A stretch of 55,915 nt of DNA from Nitrospiria bacterium (GTDB taxonomy: Bacteria > Nitrospirota > Nitrospiria > SBBL01 > JAADHI01). The notes beneath the pieces are model-generated. The model was given only the letters and a program-made list of their open reading frames with translations, had not been told where the DNA came from and ran no database searches. The position numbers and the translations under genes were made by a program. Shown one piece after another: positions 1-8,439 of this stretch (position 1 is the first letter of the stretch; the number at the start of each line of letters is the position of its first letter). The stretch covers positions 1 to 55,915 of the forward strand of contig CALZIJ010000017.1 in assembly GCA_945787655.1 (NCBI GenBank), read 5' to 3'.

Positions 1-271
1 CGCCATAATCAGTGGGGTCGATTTGTCTCCAGAAAACGTCGAGCAATTCTTCATAGGTAATTTTTTTGGGATCGAAAGTGATTTGCACAGCTTCCAGGTG
101 TTCTGTTTGCCCGGACGCGACTTCTTCATAGACCGGGTCGACTTCAGGACCGCCTGTGTAGCCTGAAATGACATCGATTACGCCGTCCAGCGCGTGGAAA
201 GGCCCTTCCATACACCAAAAACACCCACCGGCAAAGGTGGCCTTTTGTTCTTTTTCATTTTCCTGATTCAC
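1..271 (-). CDS. msrA: Peptide methionine-S-sulfoxide reductase MsrA, cut by window edge
   Basis: This is the N-terminal 90 residues of an MsrA, which reduces methionine-S-sulfoxide in oxidised proteins. The reverse strand reads GTG AAT CAG GAA and then reaches the MsrA active-site motif GGCFWCMEGPF, whose first Cys is the catalytic residue. It continues through GYTGG, the glutamate/histidine stretch SGQTEHLEAVQ and RQIDPTDYG. The GTG start at 271 follows an AAAGGA ribosome site. The gene runs off the left edge, so its C-terminus and any fused MsrB domain are not visible. It is divergent from flgF and probably unrelated to the flagellar cluster. The family call is secure from the motif. Confidence 0.95.
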   Translation of the reverse strand, partial: MNQENEKEQKATFAGGCFWCMEGPFHALDGVIDVISGYTGGPEVDPVYEEVASGQTEHLEAVQITFDPKKITYEELLDVFWRQIDPTDYG

Positions 272-543
272 GATCTTTTTCCTTTCCCAGAAAAGCACTC
301 AAAACAGACGATAAGGTTTAATATTTTATTGAACGTCAACTTGTATCCTGCTGTCAAGGGGATAACGGTTTCTGGGAAAATTTTGCCGGTCTGCCCAAAA
401 AATACTGGGCAAAAAAGGACAATACAGACCGTACTTGCCTCGAAAACCCGGAAAGGAGGGCTGTTTTTTAACTGGTATGACTATTGCTACTGTTTCAGGC
501 AGAATCTTTTAAGCAGAATTTTTTAAAATGTTGAGGTGTTCAT
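272..543. other. Divergent intergenic region msrA/flgF
   Basis: These 272 bases lie between two divergent start codons and hold no convincing gene; an open frame from 194 to 526 reads across msrA on the wrong strand and has no protein-like character. The visible contents are a small inverted repeat (TGCCCA at 392-397, TGGGCA at 406-411, flanked by A-runs) and the sigma-54 promoter listed separately. The small repeat could be an operator or mere chance. Confidence 0.6.
473..488 (+). promoter_or_regulatory. Sigma-54 promoter upstream of flgF
   Basis: TGGTATGACTATTGCT matches the sigma-54 consensus TGGCACG-N4-TTGCW. The invariant GG (-24) and GC (-12) are present with exactly 10 bases between them. 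Transcription would begin near 500, giving a leader of about 44 bases before flgF. A nearly identical element sits before flgI. Confidence 0.85.
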
Positions 544-1314
544 ATGGATTCCATTTATCCTGTTCTTTCAGGCGCATTGGCACAAGAGAAAAAACTTGAG
601 GTCATTACGAATAACCTGGCCAATGTGGGTACCACGGGATTTAAAAAAGATATCGCGGTTTTTGAAGGATTAACGCCCCATGTGATGAATGCTCCGGGAA
701 CGGAAATTCAACCCCTTGGGACATTGTTCGGCGCAGATGCGACTTTTGGCCACCTTCAACAGATTTCAACCGACTTTTCATCCGGGCCGATTCAAGTGAC
801 GGGCGAGCCCTTGGACCTGGCCATTCATGGAGAGGGGTTCTTTGCCGTGCAGGCCCCGGACGGGGTGCGATATACGCGAAACGGCCATTTTACCCTGGAC
901 GCCGGGGGACAGTTGGTCACGATGGGAGGACACCCTGTTTTAGGCAGCGCGGGCCCGATTAATTTACCGCCGGGAGTCGTGACCATTGATGCGGTTGGAA
1001 ACATTTCCGTCAAGGGGGGTGAAGCCGGAGCAACGGTGGTTGAGATAGATGTACTCCCGGTATTTACCGTTTCGAACCCACAAGATCTTAGAAAAACAGG
1101 ACAGGGCCTGTTTGAAGTGGTGGGAGGTTCGGCCGTCCCATTCCTTGAGGGCCGCGTGCAGCAAGGGGCAATCGAAGGTTCAAATGTCAATCCGGTTGAG
1201 GAAATGGTGGCGATGATCGAAGTGATGCGGCTTTACGAAGCCGCGCAAAAGGCAATGCAAACCGCTGATGAGATTACCGCAAAGGCTTCAAACGAAATCG
1301 GCGTTATCGGATAA
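544..1314 (+). CDS. flgF: Flagellar basal-body rod protein FlgF
   Basis: This is a proximal-rod component of the flagellar basal body, 256 residues. The N-terminus has the rod/hook family signature (NNLANVGTTGFKKD, residues about 22-35) and the C-terminus has the matching flg_bbr_C signature (EGSNVNPVEEMVAMIEVMR). The middle contains the FlgE/F/G-like stretch (LDLAIHGEGFFAVQAPDG). It is distinguished from FlgG by its divergent start (MDSIYPVLSGALAQEK) and by its place just before a canonical flgG. The ATG follows a GAGG site. It is the first gene of the sigma-54-driven flgFGAH unit. Confidence 0.95.
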   Translation: MDSIYPVLSGALAQEKKLEVITNNLANVGTTGFKKDIAVFEGLTPHVMNAPGTEIQPLGTLFGADATFGHLQQISTDFSSGPIQVTGEPLDLAIHGEGFFAVQAPDGVRYTRNGHFTLDAGGQLVTMGGHPVLGSAGPINLPPGVVTIDAVGNISVKGGEAGATVVEIDVLPVFTVSNPQDLRKTGQGLFEVVGGSAVPFLEGRVQQGAIEGSNVNPVEEMVAMIEVMRLYEAAQKAMQTADEITAKASNEIGVIG

Positions 1315-1330
1315 ATAAGGAGAAGAGCAA

Positions 1331-2116
1331 ATGATGCGGGCACTTTCAATCGCCAGTACGGGGATGGCGGCACAACAGTTATCAGTAGCGGTTGTGGCCA
1401 ATAATCTGGCCAATGTTTCCACTGTCGGATTTAAAAAGGGACGATGGGATTTTCAGGACCTGATTTACCAAACCTTAAAATCTCCCGGCACAACGACGGG
1501 GGCGGGACAGGTGCCGGTTGGAATACAAATCGGGACCGGGGTTGACCCGGTTTCCGTATACCGGGGGTTCGCGCAGGGGGATTTCCAGCAAACGGACGCC
1601 CCGCTGGATATGGCGATCGAGGGGGAAGGGTTTTTCCAGGTCACTTTACCCGACGGGACGGTGGCTTATACGAGAACGGGCTCATTTAAAATGAGCAGCG
1701 ATGGCAGCATCGTTTCTTCGGAAGGATACCCTGTACAACCGAACATCTCTATTCCACCAGACGCGCTGAGCATTACCATTTCTCCACAGGGCGAAATCAA
1801 TGTTTTAACACCGGGGAGTGCCGCCCCCACGCTGCTTGGCACCATTGAGCTGGCCCGATTTACAAATCCCGCCGGGTTGAACAGTTTGGGAAAAAACCTG
1901 TACCAAGCGACGGCGGCTTCAGGTGACCCGACCACCGGAACGGCCGGCCTGGATGGTTTCGGAACGGTTTTGCAGGGTGCGCTTGAGGGGTCGAACGTGA
2001 ATATCGCTGAGGAAATGGTGAATATGATCGTTGCTCAAAGGGCCTATGAGTTAAATTCAAAGGCCATTCAAACCTCGGATGAAATGTTGTCCATAGCGAA
2101 TAATATCAAACGGTAA
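1331..2116 (+). CDS. flgG: Flagellar distal rod protein FlgG
   Basis: This forms the distal rod that crosses the periplasm, 261 residues, the usual FlgG length. The start MMRALSIASTGM and NNLANVSTVGFKKGR are typical of FlgG, as are the central LDMAIEGEGFFQVTLPDG and the C-terminal EGSNVNIAEEMVNMIVAQRAYE. It lies 16 bases after flgF with an AAGGAG site before the tandem ATG codons, and flgA follows after 4 bases. Co-transcription with flgF is inferred. Confidence 0.97.
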   Translation: MMRALSIASTGMAAQQLSVAVVANNLANVSTVGFKKGRWDFQDLIYQTLKSPGTTTGAGQVPVGIQIGTGVDPVSVYRGFAQGDFQQTDAPLDMAIEGEGFFQVTLPDGTVAYTRTGSFKMSSDGSIVSSEGYPVQPNISIPPDALSITISPQGEINVLTPGSAAPTLLGTIELARFTNPAGLNSLGKNLYQATAASGDPTTGTAGLDGFGTVLQGALEGSNVNIAEEMVNMIVAQRAYELNSKAIQTSDEMLSIANNIKR

Positions 2117-2120
2117 TCGT

Positions 2121-2852
2121 ATGAAACTGAAAACAGTCACTTTGTATTTAATCATCCTGACGGTGTTATCGTTCAATACCTCTGTTGCCGCGTCTTTTCC
2201 CAAGGCAAAGGGAATGGAGGATATCTCCGGGCGTTTGGGGCAATGGGTGGCAGAGCGTCTTTCCCTCAAGGCTTCCGAAATTGAAGTTGGTCGCGTGCGC
2301 CTGATGAACGGGCAGAAATCCTTTTCGGATGAGCAGATCATTGAGGTCCGGGCTGCGCGTCCGGGGAGGCTTTTGGGCAGGGTTCTTTTTGTGGTCACAC
2401 TGTCTAAAAACAACGAGACGCCTTTCGAGCAATGGGTCAGTGCGGATATTCAACAGGTTCGGGAGATTTTGGTGGCCCGCCGTACCTTACGCCGATTGGA
2501 TGTGCTTCAAAAGGAAGACCTCGATTTTCAGTCCATTCGTGTCAGGAGTCAGCGTGTCCTGTATGAAACTGACCCGGAACAAGTGGTTGGAAAACGGTTA
2601 ATGCAGTCGCTTCGAAAAGGGATGCCGATACGGACAACACAGCTTGAAGCTGTCCCTGTGGTCCAACGGGGTGATCGCGTGACCATTCGTTTTCGATCCG
2701 AAGGACTTGAGATTGTGACCGTGGGTGTAGCGAAGGAGGATGGCCAATTGGGCGCGACGATCAAAGTTCTGAACATGGATTCTCGAAAATTGATTTTTGC
2801 AGAGGTTTTTGGGGCGGGCGAAGTCCGCATTGTACCGCACGGTAAGGAGTAG
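2121..2852 (+). CDS. flgA: P-ring assembly chaperone FlgA
   Basis: This is a periplasmic chaperone for assembly of the FlgI P-ring, 243 residues. A signal peptide is visible (MKLKTVTLYLIILTVL, cleavage near residue 24). The body carries the SAF-type segment typical of FlgA: LVARRTLRRLDVLQKEDL, then GKRLMQSLRKGMPI and VQRGDRVTIRFRSEGLEI towards the C-terminus. The start lies 4 bases after the flgG stop, suggesting translational coupling. The assignment rests on the C-terminal motif order and on the position between flgG and flgH. Confidence 0.93.
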   Translation: MKLKTVTLYLIILTVLSFNTSVAASFPKAKGMEDISGRLGQWVAERLSLKASEIEVGRVRLMNGQKSFSDEQIIEVRAARPGRLLGRVLFVVTLSKNNETPFEQWVSADIQQVREILVARRTLRRLDVLQKEDLDFQSIRVRSQRVLYETDPEQVVGKRLMQSLRKGMPIRTTQLEAVPVVQRGDRVTIRFRSEGLEIVTVGVAKEDGQLGATIKVLNMDSRKLIFAEVFGAGEVRIVPHGKE

Positions 2853-2855
2853 CGT

Positions 2856-3629
2856 ATGTGCATTGAACATCAAAGCCGGCGAACCCGGGATTTCGCGATC
2901 CTTCTCCTCGCCTTCGTTTTCATGTGTGTGGTTTCTGGCTGTATCTCCGGTGAAAAGCGGAGTATGATTCGGGTCACAAATAAAGAATCCCGTTTGAAAG
3001 ACCGGATTGAAGATTCACAAAAATCCTCTAAAAAATCCCTGATGATCATGAAGCTTCACCTGGAGCACGAAAAAAAACAGAAAAAGAATATCGGTTCACT
3101 CTGGAACGAAGGGCAGTCACGTCATTTCTTTTTTCAGGATGCCAAGGCGAGTCATGTCGGAGACATTGTGACGGTTCGCGTGGTTGAAAATGCCAGCGGT
3201 TCAAAAGCTGCCGGGACATCGACAGACCGGACTTCCACCATCGGCACCTCGACTGCATCTTTTTTCGGGACGCCATCCAATACGCTGGGCAATCTGGGAG
3301 CGAGTGCGGACTTCTCCAATTCTTTTGAAGGAGACGGATCCACCAGCCGGAGCGGTAATTTAACCGCCGATGTTACAGCCATTGTCACAGCAGTTTACCC
3401 CAACGGCAACATGCTCATTGAGGGGGAGCGCGAAGTTTTAATCAACAATGAAAAAGAATACCTTGCCGTCAGCGGCATCATCCGTCCGGAAGATGTCCAG
3501 CAAGGGAACACGGTGATTTCTACGGTGATTGCCGACGCTAAAATAGAATATTCCGGCTCAGGGGTAGTGAGCGACAAGCAGCGGCCGGGCTGGTTTGTCC
3601 GCATTCTGGATTTTATCTGGCCGTTTTAA
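2856..3629 (+). CDS. flgH: Flagellar L-ring lipoprotein FlgH
   Basis: This builds the L-ring in the outer membrane around the rod, 257 residues. The N-terminus is a lipoprotein signal (LLLAFVFMCVVSGC, lipid-bearing Cys about residue 29). The body carries FlgH signatures: SHVGDIVTVRVVENASGSKAA, here in the DIVTVRV context, then LTADVTAIVTAVYPNGNML, the INNEKEYLAVSGIIRPEDV block, and a C-terminus ending in FIWPF. It lies 3 bases after flgA with an AAGGAG site. In most relatives flgI follows directly; here about 3 kb of mostly decayed genes intervenes. Confidence 0.96.
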   Translation: MCIEHQSRRTRDFAILLLAFVFMCVVSGCISGEKRSMIRVTNKESRLKDRIEDSQKSSKKSLMIMKLHLEHEKKQKKNIGSLWNEGQSRHFFFQDAKASHVGDIVTVRVVENASGSKAAGTSTDRTSTIGTSTASFFGTPSNTLGNLGASADFSNSFEGDGSTSRSGNLTADVTAIVTAVYPNGNMLIEGEREVLINNEKEYLAVSGIIRPEDVQQGNTVISTVIADAKIEYSGSGVVSDKQRPGWFVRILDFIWPF

Positions 3630-3824
3630 TATTCGATCTGTAGGGAATGCCCAAAGGCCTTTGATACAAATATTTTTTCTAAACGTTCTCTCCCTTCCCG
3701 TTCTCTTCCCTTAAAACGACTATTTTCAGCACCAAAGATCTAAACTTAAAAATCAATAGAGATTTAGGGGAGTTGAAAATTTTTTTTACACGCAAGATAA
3801 TGCGTTTAACAACCCAGTTAAGCG

Positions 3825-4379
3825 ATGGGAGAGAGTATTTTATACGAAATTCGAAAGTGTTCGGTAGATAATTCCGATTTTTCTGCTTCTTTCTCGGGAA
3901 GGCTTTCCTCTTGTCATTGCTGCAGAAGATCCGATTATTGTGGGCATTGTCCCGCGCAGAGGAATACAGCGTTGATCTTTAAGCTTTTTAAGCCGATGAC
4001 CCTTTATCAAAGAGTCGGGGCCGGTAAGTCAAACTGGCCAGACCAAAAGACTTTAAACCCTTTTGGAAAGATGTCGAGGCAAAAAAGTTTGATCCGGTGC
4101 ACTACATCCAATATCACTACATCGCATCTCAGAATGAAATTGACTTATGAGGTGATCCTGAAAAATTCCGAATGGGGCTGTAGCAGATAACATTTTCTTA
4201 GCTATCTGGGACAGCCCCAAAAAAAGAAAATACAAACCACTTTTATGCGCTTGAAAGATTGTTTGGAAGAAAAGGGTGTTCTTAAGCCCGCCAAACGGAC
4301 CGGCTTGGAAATCGCAAAAGATTCGGAATATGACCCGCACCGGAAAATGATTAAAGCCGTGACGGGGGAAAGTTATTAA
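3825..4379 (+). pseudogene. Shattered PhnD-type phosphate/phosphonate-binding protein gene
   Basis: Pieces of one periplasmic-binding protein of the phosphate/phosphite/phosphonate ABC-transporter class are spread over three reading frames. They are: a signal-like stretch leading to LVIAAEDPIIVGIVPRR (about 3909-3960); NTALIFKLFKPMTLYQRVG (from 3963, next frame); RPKDFKPFWKDVEAKKFD with HYIQYHYIASQNEIDL and a stop (from 4041); YEVILKNSEWG (from 4146); and the family's C-terminus GLEIAKDSEYDPHRKMIKAV ending at 4379. At least three frameshifts are present. The middle of the protein, which I estimate at over 100 residues from memory of the family, is missing. The order of fragments is correct, so this is a decayed gene and not a chance match. 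An intact porin gene follows 23 bases later. Confidence 0.85.
4174..4218. repeat. Imperfect terminal-type inverted repeat at the pseudogene deletion point
   Basis: GGGGCTGTAGCAGATAAC (4174-4191) and the complement of 4201-4218 (GGGGCTGTCCCAGATAGC) agree at 15 of 18 positions and enclose only 9 bases. It begins inside the codons after NSEWG of the phnD-like pseudogene, just where the middle of that protein is missing. It looks like the two ends of an insertion sequence or miniature element that lost its interior. It could also be a chance hairpin. No target duplication was recognised. Confidence 0.5.
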
Positions 4380-4402
4380 CCATTGAACCGAAAAGAAGGA
4401 CC

Positions 4403-5710
4403 ATGAAACATAAAACCGTTAGTATGATTTTCGGGATGTTGATTTTTGGTCTTTTTTTGCTGACCCAGTCAGGATGGGCCAGCAATTGGTTGTATATGCA
4501 AGGCATGGAAAAAAGCGATGCAAAAAAAATGAGGATATGGGGTTTTATCCAACCCATGTATTCAATGACGGATGGAACGCGATTGAAAGCGGGTGGCTGG
4601 AGCGGCCAGGAGGCGGCTTTTAACACGATTAAACCGGACCTTGATTCCAAAAGTCAGTTTCAAATGCGCCGGGCGCGCATCGGAGCACGCGGCCGGGTGA
4701 ATGACAAAATCAATTATTTCATGCTTTCCGAGTTTGGAGACAACGGCATTACGCGGCACAGCGGCGGCAGCGTGATGTTAACCGATGCCAGTATGACCTT
4801 AAGTTACGTGAAAGGAATGCATATTCGTGTGGGTCAGTTTAAATACCCGGGTTCAGAAGAGGGACTCCAGGCCATTCATGTCCACAATTACAACAATTTC
4901 GCTACCTCTGTGGATCAACTGCTTCTCGAACGTTTTTTTGACGGGGATGGTTCTGACGCGCAGTCCGCCAACGGCGCAAACGGTCCTGTCGGGGCTTTCC
5001 GGGATGTGGGGGTTCAATTGTTTGAAACCTTTAAAATGCAGGGCTGGGAGCACAGTTATGCTTTTATGGTCGGAAACGGCAATGGCATTACCCGTGGCGA
5101 TAATAATGGTCATTCTGAATTTTACGCCTATTTAGCATCAGAAAAAGTATTTGGCGGAAAAGGCCCGCGCCGAAATGGTTGGAAAATGTTTGCCTGGCTT
5201 CAGGAGGGAAAACGAACGCTGAACCAAGCCGGCGCGGGAACGTATGACCGGAGACGATACGGACTGGGGACAACCTTTCGGAAAAAACAAGTTCGTTTTT
5301 TTGCAGAATATATTATAGCGGACGGCATGATCTTTAACGGAACTGACGGCGGCGCAGTTCCCGGTGCCAGAAACAATGCGGACACTGCCACTGCTTCGTT
5401 TAATATCGCTCCGGTAGATAAAGCCAATGGGTGGTATGTTGATTTTGGATACAGTATTCGCCCGGTCTGGAGCGTGGAGCTGCGCTATGACGTACTCAAC
5501 CGTAGAACGGACAGTGCTTCCGGCAATGAACGTAAATTTGAAACGCTGACTTTAGGGAGTCAAATCCATTTAGATAAAAAAACACGGGTGACTCTGAACT
5601 ATGATATTCGAAAAGCTGAAGCCCGAAATCAAGCCGGGAGTGCCGCAGCCAACCAGGTGCTTGACAGCATGGATGACACGGCCTCCATCCAGCTCATCAC
5701 TATTTTTTAG
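4403..5710 (+). CDS. Phosphate-selective porin O/P-like outer-membrane protein
   Basis: This is an intact 435-residue beta-barrel protein. It has a signal peptide (MKHKTVSMIFGMLIFGLFLL, cleavage after WAS near residue 27). Long alternating polar/aromatic strands follow, and it ends in a hydrophobic strand with terminal Phe (SIQLITIF), as outer-membrane porins do. The blocks QMRRARIGARGRVNDKINYF, VGQFKYPGSEEGLQ and the late Y-x-F/R-Y-D strands resemble the phosphate-selective porin O/P (OprP) family, so uptake of phosphate or another anion is likely. The ATG follows AAGGA. Both neighbours in the island, a PhnD-type gene and a chemoreceptor gene, are decayed, while this frame is clean. The family call is moderately secure; the substrate is inferred. 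Confidence 0.75.
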   Translation: MKHKTVSMIFGMLIFGLFLLTQSGWASNWLYMQGMEKSDAKKMRIWGFIQPMYSMTDGTRLKAGGWSGQEAAFNTIKPDLDSKSQFQMRRARIGARGRVNDKINYFMLSEFGDNGITRHSGGSVMLTDASMTLSYVKGMHIRVGQFKYPGSEEGLQAIHVHNYNNFATSVDQLLLERFFDGDGSDAQSANGANGPVGAFRDVGVQLFETFKMQGWEHSYAFMVGNGNGITRGDNNGHSEFYAYLASEKVFGGKGPRRNGWKMFAWLQEGKRTLNQAGAGTYDRRRYGLGTTFRKKQVRFFAEYIIADGMIFNGTDGGAVPGARNNADTATASFNIAPVDKANGWYVDFGYSIRPVWSVELRYDVLNRRTDSASGNERKFETLTLGSQIHLDKKTRVTLNYDIRKAEARNQAGSAAANQVLDSMDDTASIQLITIF

Positions 5711-5729
5711 TCCCAGGGGAAACAGGGTG

Positions 5730-6495
5730 ATGTCTAATAGCAGCAACATGGCGTATTTAAGCAAGATAAAGCAAAGCATGAGTGCGAAGTTTATCGCGGT
5801 CATCGTGAGTGCTTTATTGGGCTTGTTTACCGTGGCATTTCTGATTTTCTGACGAGTCAGATTAAAGACCTTTACGGGATATTTTTTAATGTTGCCGACG
5901 GTCGGATTTCTGGTTACATTCTTGTATCGGAAATATATTGGCCGTTCGTTAAGCCAGACGATTGGGGCCATGAAGCAATTGACTGGCAGTGACGAGGACG
6001 AGGAAGTGGAACGCCTTGATCTCAATGCGCTTTTAGAGCGCAGCGATGAAATCAGTCAGGTTGGAAGGGCTTTGGAGATTTTTCTCAAGAATTATCTGGA
6101 CAAAAAAAGCCTGGAAAAAGAGCGCAAAGAAGCCTCGATGCAGGCGAAAGCCCAGCGTAAAACGGAAATGAAACAGCTGGCCAATGCCTTTAAGCAGCGT
6201 GTTCAAAGCGTCATTGAATATGTCGCAGAAGCCTCTGTCTCCCTAAAGAACACCTCTGAAGGAATGACCAACATCGCAAAACATTCGGCGACACTGACGG
6301 GGAACACGTCCGAGACCGTATCGGTCGTCAATAATAAAGGGGGTTTCCAGAAATCTGGAGGAAGTGACCGAAGCATCTCTTGAAGCGAGTACCTGTTCCG
6401 AGCGGGTTCTCGAAGCCGCACAGACACTTTCCTCGAAAGCCGAAATACTGGAAGCGCAAGTTTCAGAATTTGTGTCTGAAATTAATGCAGGATAG
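5730..6495 (+). pseudogene. Shattered methyl-accepting chemotaxis protein gene
   Basis: This is a chemoreceptor broken into three pieces. Piece 1 (5730-5852) encodes a cytoplasmic start and first membrane segment (KFIAVIVSALLGLFTVAFLIF is close to a TM helix) and stops at once. Piece 2 (about 5889-6345) opens with a second membrane segment (LPTVGFLVTFLY) and a HAMP-like helix (LSQTIGAMKQLTG), then a coiled-coil ending NTSETVSVVNN. Piece 3 (6361-6495), in another frame, reads the receptor's C-terminus (VLEAAQTLSSKAEILEAQVS, stop at 6493). The periplasmic sensor domain and the conserved signalling hairpin are missing, so it cannot signal. With the phnD-like remnant it suggests a former ligand-sensing chemotaxis unit. 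Confidence 0.82.
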
Positions 6496-6829
6496 CATCC
6501 AATCGATAGAGACGGAGAACAAGACCTTTGCCCGTTTTAACCCGTTCCCTTTTATCCGAGACAGTCTGTTGTATTCAAAATGCTCACTCTTGTCAAAAAG
6601 ATAACGCTCGATAGGAAAAATTTGCCGCTTTTATCCCTGTTTGCCGGAAGGAATTTCTAATCCCTTTAAAAAAAAGGCGGAAGCGCAAATTAACCGTGCG
6701 TTCGGGCGGTGCTTGATTTGGTATGAATATTGCTAGTACACCTAGTGATGTGAATGTTGCTGTTCTTTGACTCAAAAGGCGGCGATTCTCAACAGGCCCG
6801 ATGGGATAATAACCAACAGGATGCGCAGT
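6496..6829 (+). other. Intergenic region before flgI with sigma-54 promoter
   Basis: From the chemoreceptor remnant's stop to the chosen flgI start there is no supportable gene. The region carries the sigma-54 element listed at 6719-6735. An in-frame TTG at 6767 and an ATG at 6821 extend the flgI frame upstream, but neither has a well-spaced ribosome site. Confidence 0.6.
6719..6735 (+). promoter_or_regulatory. Sigma-54 promoter upstream of flgI
   Basis: TGGTATGAATATTGCTA has GG and GC 10 bases apart and differs from the flgF element at one base (A for C in the spacer) over 16 positions. The transcript would start near 6746. It explains how flgI and flgJ remain expressed although the island separates them from flgFGAH. 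Confidence 0.87.
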
Positions 6830-7999
6830 ATGATTGAAAATGCTTTAAGACATAAAAGATCGAACCGGATGATCCATTTTATCTTATTACTATATGCGCT
6901 CGCGATATTGATTGCGATCCTGTTATTCGCCATGCCGTCAAAGGCCGCACGGGTGAAGGATATTGCGACGATTGAAGGCGTCAGAAATAACGCCCTTATC
7001 GGGTATGGATTGGTCATCGGATTAAATGGTACGGGGGATAAAAACGGCACCCTCTTTACCGTACAAAGCCTTTCAAGTATGTTAACCCGTATGGGTGTGA
7101 CCGTTGACCCCGCAGCGGTGAAAGTCAAAAATGTGGCGGCTGTGATGGTGACTGCCCTGCTGCCCCCCTTTACGCGTCCAGGAAGTCATCTGGATATTGT
7201 CGTGTCTTCCATGGGCGATGCGACCAGTTTACAGGGCGGAACGCTGTTGTTGACGCCCTTAAAAGGGCCGGACCAGGAAATCTATGCTGTTGCCCAGGGT
7301 TCTGTTTCTATCGGGGGCTTTGTGGGCGGACAGGAAGGGGACAAAACACAAAAAAATCATCCCACTGCGGGACGCATCGCCAATGGGGCTATTGTGGAAC
7401 GGGAGGTGCCGTTCGCATTCTCGGATATGGATCGCTTTAAAATCCTTCTTCGGGATCATGATTTTACGACGGCATTGCGCTTGGCGGATACGATCAATAA
7501 AGCATTGAAACAAGAATCAACCGGCTCCCCAATCGCCCGCCCGATAGATTCCGCGACCGTGGAGCTAAGGGTCAGCGATCAATACAAGGGCCGGGAGGTG
7601 GCATTGCTGTCCAAGATTGAAGGGCTGGATGTCAAAATTGATTTTTCTGCTAAAGTTGTAGTGAATGAACGAACCGGAACAATTGTGATGGGAGACCAGG
7701 TGCGTATATCCGATGTGGCCATCGCTCACGGAAATTTAACCATTCGGGTTCAAACCGAATTTCAGGTTTCCCAGCCGCCCGCCTTTGCACCTGAAAATGC
7801 CGAAACGGTCGTTGTTCCCCAACAGGAAGCGGACGTTTTGGAAGAAGAGGCCAAGATTGTGCTTGTGAAAGGCGGAACAACCATCGGCACGCTCATCCAA
7901 GGACTTAATTCTATCGGCGTCACGCCACGAGATTTAATTTCAATCCTTCAGTCGATCAAGGCGGCGGGCGCCTTGCATGCGGATTTGGAAATTCTTTAA
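6830..7999 (+). CDS. flgI: Flagellar P-ring protein FlgI
   Basis: This forms the P-ring in the peptidoglycan layer. Strong family blocks are present: ARVKDIATIEGVRNNALIGY, GLVIGLNGTGDKN, LTRMGVTVDPAAVKVKNVAA, AVMVTALLPPF, SIGGFVGGQEGD, and the C-terminal GTTIGTLIQGLNSIGVTPRD. A signal peptide precedes Ala-Arg-Val-Lys (hydrophobic stretch MIHFILLLYALAILIAILLF). The frame is open from a TTG at 6767, but the ATG at 6830 is preferred because AGGA ends 8 bases before it; 6821 and 6869 are alternatives. The chosen product is 389 residues. The neighbour flgJ follows after 31 bases. Confidence 0.96.
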   Translation: MIENALRHKRSNRMIHFILLLYALAILIAILLFAMPSKAARVKDIATIEGVRNNALIGYGLVIGLNGTGDKNGTLFTVQSLSSMLTRMGVTVDPAAVKVKNVAAVMVTALLPPFTRPGSHLDIVVSSMGDATSLQGGTLLLTPLKGPDQEIYAVAQGSVSIGGFVGGQEGDKTQKNHPTAGRIANGAIVEREVPFAFSDMDRFKILLRDHDFTTALRLADTINKALKQESTGSPIARPIDSATVELRVSDQYKGREVALLSKIEGLDVKIDFSAKVVVNERTGTIVMGDQVRISDVAIAHGNLTIRVQTEFQVSQPPAFAPENAETVVVPQQEADVLEEEAKIVLVKGGTTIGTLIQGLNSIGVTPRDLISILQSIKAAGALHADLEIL

Positions 8000-8030
8000 C
8001 ATTTTAAAATATAAAGTGAGAGAGGAAACG

Positions 8031-8411
8031 ATGATGAACGGAGTAAATTATTTTTCCATGCATCGCCAAATTCTGGACCAGCAGCGTTTAACCGAGGCCG
8101 CGGTTGAATCCAGCCGGTCTTCCGGGGGAAAAAATGTTGAAGCTATTGAAAAGCTTGCTGAAATTAAAAAAGGTGCCAAGGCCTTCGAATCTTACTTTAT
8201 TCAAACATTATTAAAAGAAATGAGAAAAGGGATTCCAAAAACGGACGAAAGTCGCGTAGGATTAGGGAGTGACATGTATCAATCCATGTTTGATGAAGCC
8301 ATTGCTGAAAAGATTGCGGAAAGCGGCGGGGTCGGTTTGGCGAATTTGCTTTCAGAAAAATTATCCGATCCGGTTGATCGGGCTAAAGATTTAAAGGCAA
8401 TGAACCGATAA
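8031..8411 (+). CDS. flgJ: Rod-binding protein, FlgJ N-terminal domain only
   Basis: This is a 126-residue rod-capping scaffold homologous to the N-terminal half of FlgJ. The family core is visible: AKAFESYFIQTLLKEMRKGI, then GLGSDMYQSMFDEAIAEKIA and GGVGLANLL. The C-terminal peptidoglycan hydrolase domain of enterobacterial FlgJ is absent, as in many other lineages, so another enzyme must open the wall for the rod. The start is set at the first of two ATGs (8031) after AGAGGAAA. The frame is open further upstream to 7977, but that part overlaps flgI and has no ribosome site. The sigma-28 promoter for flgM lies within its last codons. Confidence 0.9.
   Translation: MMNGVNYFSMHRQILDQQRLTEAAVESSRSSGGKNVEAIEKLAEIKKGAKAFESYFIQTLLKEMRKGIPKTDESRVGLGSDMYQSMFDEAIAEKIAESGGVGLANLLSEKLSDPVDRAKDLKAMNR
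8384..8411 (+). promoter_or_regulatory. Sigma-28 promoter for flgMNKL
   Basis: TAAAGATT, 12 bases, then ACCGATAA match the flagellar sigma-28 consensus TAAAGTTT-N11-GCCGATAA with one extra spacer base. The flagellin promoter at 29692 has exactly the same spacing. Transcription would start about 22 bases before the flgM ATG. Confidence 0.8.
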
Positions 8412-8439
8412 GGTAATTGGGTAGGAAAAGGAGTAGAAA

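Noticed and set aside
194-526. An open frame of 110 codons on the plus strand before flgF
   Set aside because: It reads through the msrA coding region on the opposite strand, has no ribosome site and ends inside the flgF promoter region.
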